From contig CM043964.1 of assembly GCA_014529385.2 (NCBI GenBank), positions 103,899,587-103,963,586 of the forward strand: a stretch of DNA of 64,000 bases, read 5' to 3'. The translations under genes and the position numbers were made by a program. Positions 47,804 through 61,300 of this stretch are shown one piece after another. Source of the stretch: Adiantum capillus-veneris. Taxonomy: Eukaryota > Streptophyta > Polypodiopsida > Polypodiales > Pteridaceae. Position 1 is the stretch's first letter. Every line of letters starts with the position of its first letter. The notes beneath the pieces were generated by a model that was not told the origin of the DNA, made no database searches, and saw only the letters and a list, made by a program, of their open reading frames with translations.

Positions 47804-49569
47804 GTAAGACCATAGCGTTCTTGCACCACTCCGAGCATCACCATACCTCCGTTATGCCTCAAACATAGCACCAACATGCATGCCATCCTGCTCTATATGC
47901 ACATCTAAATGTATAGACACTTTTGAACCTTCCTCTCAACCTTGTAAAGTAGAGATCTCCTCAAGAGAACCTAGTATCTGACGGATAATCCATTGCTCAA
48001 CTACTTTCACAAGGATACCCTTCAACCACGTCTCACATACCTCCTTTGAAATCTTGGACAAATCCCTAGCCTGGGATTCCCCTTCATCCTCCATTGAGCA
48101 TACCTGTTTCATCGGGCACTCTTTTACCTTTGGCTCCACACTTGCTTCCACATCTGTAACACATCCAATCCTAGTATCATCAAGTCCTTCCTCATAAATG
48201 GCCCTTCAAGTTCAATCAATACTTGTGCCTGGTTGTCTTTACTTGTCTACTCCTCAAGCATTTGTTCTACCACTTCATCCTTGGCCAAAGAAGAGAGAAA
48301 TTAACTCATTTAATACTACACTATCCATCTTCTCTTCTTCCGTAGTTGAGGCTGCTCCATCTTTCCCAACCGAGATTCACACCTACTGCACCATTGTTGC
48401 ACATTCTATTACAACTTTAACAAGAATAGCCATCAACATGGAACCACATAACATGTTCACCTGCATGTCTTCTCCTGTAGGCCCAAACTCCTCTTCTTGG
48501 ATTTTTATCCCACATTGGCTTGCACTTCTTCCTGCTCCTCACATACATCTTTCATATATTTATCCACATGCAAGAGATCAAATCTCTCATACCTTGAATA
48601 GAAGGAATTGGTTTTCCAAGTCGTATTTGCATCCATAGAATTGTTATCACCTGCTTCCACCTCCTCGTTAGTCTCAAGGTTTGGAATTTCTTCTACCTAT
48701 GTTGCATCAAGATCATCTACAAACCTCACCTTCTAATTGCCAGCACACACCAATGGAGTTTGACCAATCATACATGGACTTGTACGCGCATCTTCTACCC
48801 GATCTAGAACCACCGACCTTTCCTTCATAGTTGGAGCCTCCCAAGATGAGATCTTGGGCATAGAAACCACAACATCTCTTTGCAACCATTGAACCCTTGG
48901 TTCATCTCGCACAGGTAGAATCTATTGCATCAGGTTCACCTTCACATCCATCGCTTTAGTTGGCTTTATCAAAATCTTCTTAGTCTGACCTTGTGCAAAA
49001 ATTACTGCTTCCTCATACATCATAGGTCCATCCACTTCTATCTTATCTTGATCATCCTCATGTAGACAATCCAGAGACTTGCTCAATTTTCAAAATTCAT
49101 CATTTTGTGTAGTGTTACCTTTATAAGCTATCTCCAAAGAGCCTCAAACTCCAACTCGAACGCTTAAAAGTTTCCATCCAAGCTTTGCTTCAATCTACCT
49201 AGCATGTGCTTACTTCATCCAACTGTACATCCACCACATATTTGCTCTGAAAGGCTGCTTCCAAACTTTCTTAATTTTCCTTTTTTTCATCATGCAACCT
49301 GTCATTCCGTATCTTTGCTTTACCACACACAAACCAAGAGTAGAAAAACTTAAAAGGTACCTCCTTCTCTCAACAATTTGCTCTCTAGTAGACAAAGTCC
49401 ATAATTGTGTAACCATGTCTTAGCATCTTTAAACCTGGTGAAAATTGGAAAAACTAGATCTCTTCAATAGTACTTGATCTTCAAAATCTGCACATCCAAC
49501 ATCATTAGAATCCTATTTTCACCTTCAACTAGGAGAAATCAGATGCTCCTCCGTGGGGGCACCAAAAAA

Positions 49570-50698
49570 TGGAAAGGGGGAATGCAAACACAGCCAAAAA
49601 CACTCACAAATTGCCTCTCCAATATAGCCCATGATGATCACAACAACCCAAACCTATCAAAAGAACACACCAAACAACAAAACTTCAATGCAAACACTCA
49701 GCCAAGCCCACAATCACACACAAAAGCACAACTTATTGCATCTCAACCATTATAATTGCTTCTTGATTTTCAACCACACTCAAAATATCTCTCCATCTCT
49801 TTGAACACACACCAATTGGTTTGGGGAGCTTACACACAACCAACACATACCAACACCTTTGCCCAAGCGAAGACAAGAGAAAAGGGGATGGGGAGACAAC
49901 ACCAGAGACGATGCAACCGAAGCTTGCTTCTCTCCCCAAGTGATTGTCTATGGTGGCACATACACCAAAAGGTTCTCTCAGAGATCTGTCTCCTTCTCTC
50001 TCTTGCGTGCAGCTTGAAAAGTAGTAGGTTACGACAACTAAAATATCCTTCAAACGATGCCAAATTAGCTTACTTACGTGAGACGGAAAAACATCCGGAA
50101 ATTTCAAAACAAGCTTTGTAAAAATTTCAAAGAATAGCATTTTTTCATTGTCCTCTTCAAGAAAGTTGAGCCAGACATCCACTTTCCTTTTTAATCACTA
50201 AGCACATGGCCTTCACTTTGCCACTTGCTTTGCATTTCCCAAGAGGCTTTTCACATGAAGAACCTTCCCTAATGTATTAAATCTCTATCTTGCTCCACAT
50301 AGCCGCATAAGTGATACACATAGTTACTTCTTTGGTCCGCACTGCATCTTCACACATGCTTTAACATTCGAGCACACATATGTAAGCACCTTTGACACTG
50401 CTTTACACACTTTCTGGCATCAAAACTTTTTGGCTGCACCAGATTGCCCACCCCCTTGTTGAACATTTATGTTCAACAAAAAAAAAGCTTTTATAAAAAC
50501 TTTGTGAGAAAACATAAAACCGCTATATCATGTGTATAAAATCTTATTCCTACTTAATGTTGCATGCTCTCAAGCGGGTTGCCCAATCGCCTGCTTTGTT
50601 AAACCTCCTAGATCAAACACATGGTTTTAAGTGCATCCATCCATCTACAATATTTCCTAATAGTATTGTACCCACGCACATAGCCATCCATGCACACA
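49570..50698 (-). repeat. 5' LTR of the short element
   Basis: Direct repeat of 46670-47803; the PBS-like site lies a few bases inside it. Confidence 0.65.
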
Positions 50699-52777
50699 AT
50701 AAGCAGAGTGATGTGATACGATGTTAGTCTACGTTATGGGTCTAAGATTAATGCATTGATTTGAGGACAAATACTTTCATTTGTGTGTTATGCATACACC
50801 TAAAAATGGCAAAGTTTTTTTTGGTATATATGTGAAGTTATGCATGCATATATCATGCTTTGTACCCTTCAAGATCAAAACTAGCTCTATGTGCTAGGGG
50901 CCCCCATGTGTGGTCATAGTCCCTCACTTATGCATGGTTATACATTGTTAGAATTTTATTTTCAAGTCATGTTTGGTTGCTAGTCGGACTTCTTTTATGC
51001 ATAAAAGGTTCATCTCTTAAGGGCCATGTGTGTGGGCTCAGCTTGATTGCATTAGATATATCAAACTCCAAGTGTGGGAGTCGATTTAGTGTGAAATATG
51101 GTTCATGATCAAGGGATGACATCCCTCATGGGTTTTGGTTGTGATTTTGATTGTGGAAGACGGTGTGGCTCTTGGATCTTTTTTTGGGGACTCTGGTTGT
51201 GCTGCAAAATTTTAGCATGCTATATGCTAAAGTGTTTTTCAAGATTGGATGTGCATCACCCTGAGTTGGGTGGAGTGCTCACCCATGTGATGGAATTGGA
51301 TTATGGTTTATGGTTTTGAATTGGATCATGAAGTGGTTTTGATGGTTTATGGTGGATGTGTAAGGGTAGAGAGCCTGTATAGTTTGACTGGTCGAAAAAG
51401 ATTGTTTGTGCATATGGAAGATGCTATTTTGATTGGACTCATGTGTTATGTTTCTCATGGTAGCATCTTTGATGGTTTATGGTGGATGTGTAAGGGTAGA
51501 GAGCCTATATAGTTTGACTGGTCGAAAAAGATTGTTTGTACATATGGAAGATGCTATTGTGATTGGACTCATGTGTTATGTTTCTCATGGTAGTGTCCCT
51601 ACAAGACTAGGATCACCCACATCAATTAGCCTTAGACAATAGGGTTGATGACCTTGGTCTTTGCTGGATTGGGGTTGTTGCTTGTCTTCTTTCTTGTTAG
51701 GCTCATCTTACACGGTTAGTGCATCGGGGGTTGAATGATCTACATGGCTAATGTGGATTTTCCTAAACACCCAATGCTAGACATCAAAGAGGTGTGGCAC
51801 CTATGTTGATATAGTTAGTGTACATTCCCTACCACCTGTCGATGTATGGGATCCTTTCAGAGCTCCAGTTCATGAAGGGAGGTGAAGTGGTCTTAGCCTA
51901 TGTCTGGCTCATGTAGGTTGGAGGTGTTCTAGCTCACTCCTTGTGAAGTGAAATTCTCTTTGTTCATAGCTCGGGGGGTTCACGTTTTAGACATGTAAGT
52001 TACCACGTGAGTTCAAATGAATGGGTTTTTTAATTGCTAAAATTTTAAAATTTTAACATAATCATATTAATAAAATGGATTTTGAATTGATTTTAGAGAA
52101 AAACCTATAAGTTTTTAAAGAAAAAGGGATCCTTTTATTACCTTAATCATGTAAGTAAAGGGGGTTTTTAATACCCTTTGAATGCACGTCATATGAATAT
52201 TTTCTTAAAGGTGCACCCCCCGAGGTCCATAGTAGAGAAAAAGTGGATGGGTGGACCGGTCGATCCCTACACAAGGTCTGGTGCTCTGCTAGTCATTTAT
52301 ATTTTTTTATGCTATGGTATACCCAAAGTTTGTTATTGAATTAATTCATGGTTGCCTATTTAATTTAGATGGGGCATATAAAGTTTCTCTTTGATTATTC
52401 TTTTGTGTCTCTGTGCACTCTATTTCACCTGCCACTCCTCTCTCTCTCTCTCTCTCTTCCCACAATGTGGTGTACACTTATATTGACTCTCCACCTTGTT
52501 ATTTTCTTGAGTATAATTTCATTTATATCACCCCTTTAGAGGTAACACTAGCCGCTAAGTGCCTTTGGATGTAGTCCGGGTCATGGCCTAAACTCCATGC
52601 TAGTGAAGCGGTCCAGGGCGGGCAACAAGAAGAGCAACCTCTAGACACCCTTCAAGGCTCCCGTGCTACTCAATTGGGTTGGGGTTGGAAAAAACAACAA
52701 ACACACATACAAACCCGCAACCTAACCCTACACAAATTTGGGGCACCACCTAGTTTTGGATGCGAACTAGGACGCGT

Positions 52778-52779
<2 letters not shown>
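50699..52779. repeat. Gene-free stretch with a ~133-bp tandem duplication
   Basis: GATGGTTTATGGTGGATGTG begins two copies, at about 51338 and 51471, each running about 133 bp with few differences. A CT tract lies near 52440. No gene recognised. Confidence 0.7.

Positions 52780-52870
<91 letters not shown>
52780..52870. repeat. (GA)n microsatellite, ~45 units
   Basis: Uninterrupted GA repeat of about 91 bp, the longest pure dinucleotide tract in the window. Confidence 0.95.
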
Positions 52871-52873
<3 letters not shown>

Positions 52874-55324
52874 TGCTCGGGCTTCTTTGAAACGTATCGG
52901 CAATGATCAAGCAAACACAATTATATATGTAAGAAAGAGAGAGAAGGGGGAAGGGGTGTTTGTTGCACTAATACCTTCTTACAAATCTGTCCTGACCAAT
53001 CAAAGTGATATTAGTATTTGTTCAACATAGCTTGAGTAAATTACACCATAACACATCACAAGAAAAGCCACCCCACTCACTGTCTTAAGGCCAGGGGAGT
53101 CCTCTCCACCCTATCGCCCTCTTACAGTAGAGACAAGCTATCAAGAACTTAACAAAAAAACACCAAGACACTTACACATCATTGTTGTCCATTACTTCAC
53201 GTGGGAAGAGAGACAAAGTATCCAAGCTTAGTCCAAATCCACCCTCCTTGTTTCAACAAATGTTGGGCTTACACTAGTAGGAGAAATGATAGATTTCCTA
53301 CTCTCAATTGAGTGATCACTCTCTCTCTTACAATGGCATAGAGTTCTCTTGCTAATCTCCTATTACAACACATGCACATGCATAAGACAATGAGCTTCCA
53401 CTCAAGAGCTCCTTCTAGAGAGGTTGAGCTTGGCTTCTCAAGCTATAGCATAATGCTCTTGCTTATGGCTCCCCCTTTTGTGCTAGCTACACCCTCCTTT
53501 TATAGCAATTTTGAAGGCTAGGGTTACTCCTCTAACCATGGTTGGGTTAGATTTTCAGCAATTTATCTAATTTCTTTTGCTTGGAATTATCAAGAAGTTG
53601 GTGGGGAAAGAGAGAGGAGAGAAATGGAGGTGATAGGACTTTTCATAGTGGGTTAGTGTTAGTAGAGTTAGTATTAATTTACAAATGGAATTGGATATTT
53701 CCAATGGGAGTATCCATGTAGGATACAAATAAGGAAGAAAAACTCTTAAGAGGTAAGAAAAGGTGGATTTCTTACAAGGTTGATGCTCCAAGTGTCTTGA
53801 GTAGGGCCAATTTTGACGCTTGTTGACGGTCCACTAGCTTTGACGGTACATTTTTTCTCCACTCTTGACCTTCCTTGAGAGACAAGGTAATTGAAGTTGA
53901 GTAATCAACCACCATGATGCTGTCTTTTAAGAGAAGAGGCTGAATTTTGTGGTTTTTTTGATAGATATGGGTAAATTGGAGAAGGAAAAATGAGACTAGG
54001 TGGTCAATTTTGGAATAGAATTGTGTGTGGGAGGTATGAGTTCACCATGGTTTCTCTTATTCTTCAAGGTTGAGGAGAAGGTGAGTAGGGTGCAGAGAGG
54101 TGGGGATGATGAGTGGAGAAGTGTGTGTGAAAGAGGAAAATGATAAAGTGGAAGAGAGAGTGTGGTTGCATAGCATGGGAAAACTGGGGTCCACTAATAA
54201 AATCATAGCTCACAGCTCGTAGCTCAAAAAAATATGAAAAAATTTGAGGCAAAATTTCAGCCCACGAGCTACAACCTTTGTTTGTATCACCTTTTCAAAT
54301 TCGGAGAGCAAGTGAACTTTAAAAATTCAGCAAAACCGACTGTTTTTTTCCACTGCACAAAGTCCTTGTGGGGTCCTTCTTTGGATGATTCTTTTGAATA
54401 CCTCGAAGAGTGGGCCCTCCATAGTGCATGTATGCATGCCACCTACCATTGACCTTATTTGGTAGGTCTTTAATTGAAGATATTGTTGAGATCATGATAT
54501 AAGTGAATAGTACAACTAAAAAAATCAAATATTGAGGGGTCTAAAAATATATGTACATGTCAAATATAAATAATATAGGTGGAAAAAATATAAAGGGGTC
54601 AAAATAAATCTCTCTCATCATAAGTCTACCATAAAAAAATGAATATTTTTGATGGTCTAATTTATGAGAGTAATAGAGAATAGATGTAGGAAGGAAAAAA
54701 ATCACAACAGTGAAAAAATATACACATACATAGAACTAGTTTTTTTGGTTTTTTGTTGGGATGGAGTCACACCAAAAATAAGAGAAGCTTGCATGAGATT
54801 ATTTTTATATGGAATAAAGAGTATGCAAAATGGTAAGAAAAAATATGGTAATGGTGAGTCAATGTACATAGCATAAATAACACATCCTACGTAGAAATAT
54901 TTAAATAAATACCAAAATAATTACGAAAAATATTTTTATCTAGGCCTTATATACAATGCAATATTTACACACAAATGGGCCATAATATACTTATATTTTT
55001 TATTTTTTTATTTTTTTGGCTCAACTAGCCCAATGACTAGCTAATTGAGGGTTTTTTAAGAAGATATGGGAAAAGTCCCGTGACTCACGCACGCCTATGT
55101 ACAGTGAAATGGTAGGGATAGCCACAGTGTTTGGGTGATTTTGGTAGGGTGAGGTAACTCACTGTGGCAATTACAAAGAGCCGAAAAATGGCTATCACTT
55201 GGTTAAGTGCTAAGAACTCCTCCCCTATGCAAACGCTTTTGCAACTCTAATGTATATTGAAATTGTATAAAAGTGTAAAGTTTGTATTGCGTGCACAGAC
55301 CCCTGGAGAGGGGTATCTCTCACA
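52871..55324. other. No gene seen; right end may be an LTR
   Basis: AT-rich sequence. Because a PBS starts at 55325 and CTCTCACA precedes it, the last part is probably a 5' LTR, but its start could not be fixed. No other feature was recognised. Confidence 0.4.
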
Positions 55325-55338
55325 TGGTATCAAAGCCA
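55325..55338 (+). promoter_or_regulatory. Primer-binding site, initiator-Met tRNA type
   Basis: TGGTATCAAAGCCA: one change from the plant consensus TGGTATCAGAGCCA; preceded by CA. Confidence 0.75.
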
Positions 55339-55575
55339 AAGATTATGGGGATAGCTTGAAGCCTAATACTAGGTGGGATAGTTATGCATCATGCACACAT
55401 TCATGCATACTGTTTGAGAAAGAAAATTGTATTCATTATGCATTTATGAGTGACATTGATTGTTTTGAGGTGTCTTCTTGTATGGATTTATGTGGGATTG
55501 TGATTCAACAAATTGATTGGAGTGTCATATAAGTGTATTAAGAATTTCTTTGGATGTTTGTTTTGTAGTTAAAAA

Positions 55576-55953
55576 ATGGCTCCTAAGGTGATGTCTAAAT
55601 GTTTTAGCAAGGGGAACAAGTTGTCCATAGTGTTCAACAATATAGAAACATGGCTAGCAAGATATGCAAGGGAACTCTTTTATCTAGAGATCAAGACCAA
55701 AGGCTTTGCACCAGGAACTATGACTTGTTGGAAGAGTATTAACCGCAGCTATTTCACTCACCATCAAGAGCCCTTCAACCAATTCTTTATCTACATTGCT
55801 GACAACCCAAGGGATTGGCTTGCCAAACTTAGGCTACTTGAACTTAGGACGTGGCTAGGCCTAGGGGATATGTACTACTACTTGAAAATGCGTTCACAAA
55901 TGTTGAGGGTTTCTAAAGTTTCCAAGAAGTTTAATCTCTTGCACCTATTATAG
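55576..55953 (+). CDS. Short ORF after the PBS, retroelement-derived, unrecognised
   Basis: 125 residues from ATG 55576, rich in aromatic and basic residues, with no motif I can assign. Part of its 3' end (GGGATTGGCTTGCCAAAC to TTCCAAGAAGTTTAA) is duplicated, with small deletions, just downstream (55985-56098). Position about 240 bp after a PBS suggests a gag remnant; the chromovirus LTR at 56197 truncates whatever followed. Confidence 0.3.
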   Translation: MAPKVMSKCFSKGNKLSIVFNNIETWLARYARELFYLEIKTKGFAPGTMTCWKSINRSYFTHHQEPFNQFFIYIADNPRDWLAKLRLLELRTWLGLGDMYYYLKMRSQMLRVSKVSKKFNLLHLL

Positions 55954-56196
55954 GGAAATAAATGCTAGAGGATAACTATAGACCCGAGGGATTGGCTTGC
56001 CAAACTTAGGCTACTTGAACTTACGACATGGCTAGGCCTAATACTTGACAATGCATTCATAAATGTTGAGGGTTTCTAAAGTTTCCAAGAAGTTTAAGTA
56101 CTTGCACTAGTTATAGGGAAAGAAAGGCTAGAGGATAGCTATAGACCACAATGTTGTATGAGAGCTCTAAGAGAATACCCACTTATGAGAGTCTTC

Positions 56197-57889
56197 TGTC
56201 ATAAAATCTAATATCTAATCAACCCAATAATTTTATCATATTAAATTGATCATTCAATGTGGGAGAATAAACGAGATCAAGGGGTTAGAATATAGACATG
56301 GCTTATGGATCTCTCTTAACATGGGGCCAAAGTTAAAGGGGTCCAAATGAGAGACGGTCTATTAAAGAGAAATGCTACCTAATGGAGCTTAAAGACCGTC
56401 TCAACACGGGGATAAGGTTAAAGGTGTCCATATGAGAGATGGTTTGTTAAAGATAAATGCTACCTAATGGAGCTTAAATACCTTAGGGTTAGCTTCATTA
56501 AAGACTTCAAAAAGTTAGTGTTAAAGAGTCCTTTGACCTTAGGCAAGCTAGGGCTGAACTTGAGGTGGGAATCGTACCCAAGTATGAGGTGCTTGTTGTG
56601 CTTGCTAACTAAGGTGCTTAAAGTGTTTGTGGGAACCTTGCCCAAGTTTGAGGTGCTTCTCATGCTTAAATGACTAAGGTTCTTGAAGTGTTCAATTCAA
56701 ACATAATCTCTCAAGAGGCATAAACGGTTTACATGCCTAAATGATCAGGTGCTTGAAGTGTTCAATTCAAACATGATACCTTAAGAAGCATAAAAGACAC
56801 ATATCAAGATCCTCCCCATGTGGCCCTCATGATGTACTTGAATCCTATTGGATAGGCTTTAAAGGGGTCCAATGATAATTTAGATGCATAAAAATAAATA
56901 ATTAAGTTCTTTCTCTCAAAGAGGAAAAGGAGGACACATGCCCAAATGACTTAAGAAGCATAAAAGACACATGTCAAGATCCTCCGCATGTGGCCCTCAT
57001 GATGTGCTTGAATCCTAATGGATAGGCTTTAAAGGGGTCCAATGAGAATTTAGATGCATAAAAATAAATAATTAAGTTCTTTCTCTCAAAGAGAAAAAAG
57101 AGGATACATGTCCAAATGATATAATTAAATAATAAAAAAGAGAGAGAGAGAGAGGTGGACCAAGCATGAGAGGGGGTATACTCTCCCCCCCCCCCCCCCC
57201 CCCACACACACATACACACTATCTCTCTCATTGTGTGAAGTGCAAAGTGCAAGAGCTCCATCTCCTTCTCCAAGCTGAGAGCCTACACCAACACTCTTGG
57301 CTATGGAATGCAAATCCAACCAAGAGCCATGCTTCAATGCTTAAGCTTGCCATGTTATTCATCTTCATTACTATTCTATTATGTTATGCTAAGCAAGAAG
57401 AGTGATGATAAGTGAGGAACTATTTCTTTCTCCTATGAATGATTCTTCTTCCTCTTCCCTACACTCATTCCCCGCTAGCTCTCTCCACCTTCAAAGGCGT
57501 TTGAGGCCTTGGGATAGTTAATTCTTTTTGCAAAATTTCATATTATTCTTGTGATGCATGAAGCTTTCCATCTTCATTGCATCACGTAGGTCACAAGGAA
57601 CACAAAAATTTTATTGTACCAAGTCTCTCTTGATGGGAGAATCTATAATACAAACGTCTTTTGGAGGGGGAACCGGCTCCGATTAAATACGGTCCTCAAC
57701 TATTGTCATGTTCTCCATTAATCTCTCTTGCAAAAGTATTATTTATGCCAAGTTAATTAAGTGCTATGTTTATGTTGCTACCATCAATTAAGTTCACCCT
57801 CTATGTTCTCAAAACAATCTCACAAAAATGCTCACTCTAATTCTCTCAATTCTGTTATTCTCAAAGTTCATAGGCCATTTTCATTACGT
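56197..57889 (+). repeat. Chromovirus 5' LTR (plus strand)
   Basis: Starts TGTCATAAAATCTAATATC and ends just before a PBS. Homologous to 34641-36222 (opposite orientation). Contains a tandem duplication of about 175 bp (56772-56948 and 56949-57120, AAGAAGCATAAAAGACACAT...) and a C-run at 57184-57202. Confidence 0.8.
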
Positions 57890-57901
57890 TGATATCAAAG
57901 C
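57890..57901 (+). promoter_or_regulatory. Decayed primer-binding site
   Basis: TGATATCAAAGC matches the initiator-Met PBS TGGTATCAGAGC at 10 of 12 bases; both changes are G to A. Confidence 0.6.
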
Positions 57902-58300
57902 ATTTGGTTTCTATTTTATTGCTTAAGAAGAGAGGTCCTTAAGTAGACTATTAATGGTTGAGTTTGTTAATCATATTAGGGTAAGTGGGACTGGGATATA
58001 TTATCAGTTTTGTTGAGCCCACTATGTGGGATATGGTGCACACCTTGGGAGCATTGGTCTTAATAATGGGGTCTTTTTAGACTTGCCTACGTCTTTACCA
58101 TTATTGAGCCATAAGAAGTCGAAAAGGATCTATTTCTCGAAACTTTGCTATGTTAGACCCACTCCACTACTCTCTATAATTAACGAATTCAAGTCATGGG
58201 TGTAGATACTAAAGTGCTGATTTTCAAAGGCTAAGATGAGTAGCTACTAAGGTTTTGAATTTCCAAGAATACACTAAGTAAACACATAAGTATAATTAGC

Positions 58301-61300
58301 ATGGCTGACAACAACCAAGAGAGTAGAATGAACATTGATAACTTTGATTTTGCACATGAAGGTGCTAATGATGATGCCCCATGTTTATCACTTATCTTAT
58401 TACTAGGTAAGCTATGAGCAACTCTGTTTTGCAAGCCGAAGTTACTCAACAACTTCATGCTTATGGGATTTCCCTTTCTCTCCAAGAGGAGAGAAAGATT
58501 AGGAGGCCTCTTGATGAGACCCCCAAAAGAAGACTCTCTCCCATACAAGAGAACGAATCCAAAGAACAAGAAAGTAATGAATCCCTAAGTTCCTTTGAAG
58601 ATGTGGCTTCACAAAGACGGCGGTCTAGACGATTGCCAACTCCTCCCAAGAGGAAACTGTCAACACACAATCGTTCTCCTCATCACTCCAAAAGGAAAGA
58701 GAGGAAACAAAGGAAGAAAAGCTCACCCTTTTATCCTTATTCTTCACCTTCCTCTTCTTCCGACGAAAGCTATGGATTTTCTCCTAGAGAATCCAAGAGG
58801 GGAGGACATCGCAAATCTTACCCTCCATGGCGAAGGGCTCAAGAAGTTCAAAGAGGGAGGAAAGAGTATCTCTTTTTTCACCTATGATGGCACCTTTGGT
58901 GCCACCGAAAAACTATTGGCCTTCATCCACAACAATTTGATGCGTCCTTTGGAGACGAGGGCTTCACGGAGTCCTCCAAGCTACGCCATGTAACTTTGCA
59001 CTTCCAAAACTCGGCTCATCAATGGTAGGCTTGCCTTCGTGGAAATGTTGAAGCCCCAAAGACATGGAAAACTCTACGAGTTTTCATCATGAATCAATTC
59101 CTTGCAAGCGATGCAAAGGACAAAGTACTTTACTTACCAAATGGTGTAGTTTGAAGCTTCTCTCCCATGAGTCTATTCACAAATATGTGGACAAGTTTTG
59201 GGATTTACATCTCAAGGCTAATCGACTTCCAAAAGATAGACTTTTTGAAGAAAAAGTAACAATTTTGTGCGAGATTACCTGAAGAAATGACTGAGTATGT
59301 CAACTCCCAATGGCTTGGTTCTATCACCAAAGTAATCCACCACACCATGGTTGCATTCCACATCAATTTCCAACAAGGGGCTAGACGAAATGTCAAGCCC
59401 ATGGAAAAGAAATACAAAAGTGATGCAAAGGAGAAAACCAATGCCCAAAATTCTTTCCAAGTCAATTCAAATAATAACAACAACAATCGATCCAAGGAGA
59501 AGGGAGTTTACAAAGGTAATAACAAACTCTCTCCTAAAGAGCTTGAAGATTTTTGCAAGGACCATAAGTGTTTCAAGGGTGGGGAGCAAGGACACGGGTA
59601 TCATTCTTGCCCCAAGAGAAATGCCCGCAGTGAAACTCCTAGAGCTTCCACCATCGAAGCTCCAAAAGAGGATGCTCATTGCAAAGGATCACCTCCCTCC
59701 TATTCTTGGGGAAAGGTAAGGGAACGTAATGCCTTCATCTTGTTTGATCCTGGGTCTACTCACAACTTCATATCAATGGAGTTGGCCACCGAGTGGGGCA
59801 TTCAAGATTTTGAGATGGTAGATACTGTAACTATTCACATAGCTTTCAAGGGACAGCAAGCCTCCGTTACTCCCTTGATTGGAAAGTTGAGGCTTCCTGT
59901 CCAAAGCTATGTTGATAGAAAAGACTTTTTCATCTCTCCTCTCCAACATAAGGATGCTATCCTAGGGGCACCATGGTTCAACCACATGGTTGTCAACATG
60001 AAGTTCCCTGAAAGGAGAATCTACTTCACCTATATATGGGAAAGAGCATGCATATAGATGCTAATGAGTCTGGTCGTACTATATCACTTGTAAATTCACC
60101 ATCTTTTGATAAGTCAATGAAAAGCTCGATTTCTACGTACATGATTTTTATCAAAGAATCCACTAATGGTGCTAATGATTTATCAAATGAAAATGGTAGG
60201 AATCAAGAAGAGTTAGACTTGTCTACTTTTGTAAATGGAGCTCCTACCAGGAAGCTCACCACCTAACAAGCCTCCTTATCGAGTTTTCCAAGCTCAATGA
60301 GAGGAGATCATGAGGCAAGTACAAGAATTGGTAGACAAAGGGATGGTGAGGCCTAGCTCCTCTCCCTTTTGTTCTCCAATCCTTTTAGTGGGAAAGAAAG
60401 AGTGTACATATCGTATGTGTGTGTACTATCGAGCACCAAACCATATCACTATCAAAAACAAATTTCCCATGCCTCGGGTAGAAGATCTATTTGATAAACT
60501 ACAAGGCTCTCTCTAGCTACTTCAATAGGATTGACCTTAAAAGTGGCTATCATCAAATAAGGATAGTGGATGAAGATATCCTAAACACCGCATTTTGTAC
60601 AACGTTTGGTCTTTATGAATATATAGTGATGCCTTTTGGCTTGACCAATGCACTAGACACATTCAATCATTTGATGGAGAAAATATTTAGAACCTACCAC
60701 AAGTTCACTAGACTCTGTTCTTTGATGATATCATCATCTACTCCAAGTCCTTGAGGAACACAAGCAACATCTCCAAGTGATTTTTCAAGCATTGAGGGAG
60801 AACAAGCTTTTTCTCAACCAAAAGAAAAGTGATTTTTTCTTTCAAGAGATTCAATACTTAGGTCATATTATCTCTGAAGATGGTATCCATATGGATCCAT
60901 CAAAGTTAGAGGTAATAAAAGCATGGCCTAATCCAAGGACTCTACATGAGCTAAGAAACTTTATTGGTATGTGTGCATACTATAGACACTTCATAGAGAA
61001 TTTTTCTCAAATAACAGGACCATCACATGTCTTAACAAAGAAGAACGTTAAGTATTCATGGACTGCTAAGGAGCAAAATGCTTTTGACAATCTCAAAGAT
61101 AAGCTTACCTCTCAACCAATCCTCATGCTTCCGAATCTCTCAAAACCATTTGAGGTCCAATGTGATGCTTGTGGTGATTGTCTTGGAGCAGTCTTGCTTC
61201 AAGGAGGGTATGCCATAGCATATGAGAGCGGAAGGCTCAATACGGATGAATGGGTCTTGGGCATTTATGAGAAAGAGATTTTAGATGTTCTACATGCCCT

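Larger units (their letters stand above)
46670..50698 (-). mobile_element. Short LTR retrotransposon (-), probably non-autonomous
   Basis: Two direct repeats of about 1.13 kb (46670-47803 and 49570-50698) flank an internal part of about 1.77 kb. The repeats share CCAAAAACACTCA.AAATTGCC, CACACAAAAGCACAACTT, GCAACCGAAGCTTGCTTC and CATAGCCATCCATGCACACA. A PBS-like TGGTGCCCCCACGG (minus strand, 49564-49551) lies just inside the right repeat, which makes that the 5' LTR. The internal part has no RT, integrase or protease motif and only short broken ORFs (for example an acidic/Lys-rich piece at 48151-47936). It looks like a LARD-type passenger element needing enzymes from elsewhere. No matching target duplication was found. 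Confidence 0.65.

Noticed and set aside
52670-53030. ORFs on both strands over the (GA)n tract
   Set aside because: Ser-Leu or Arg-Glu runs from the dinucleotide repeat.
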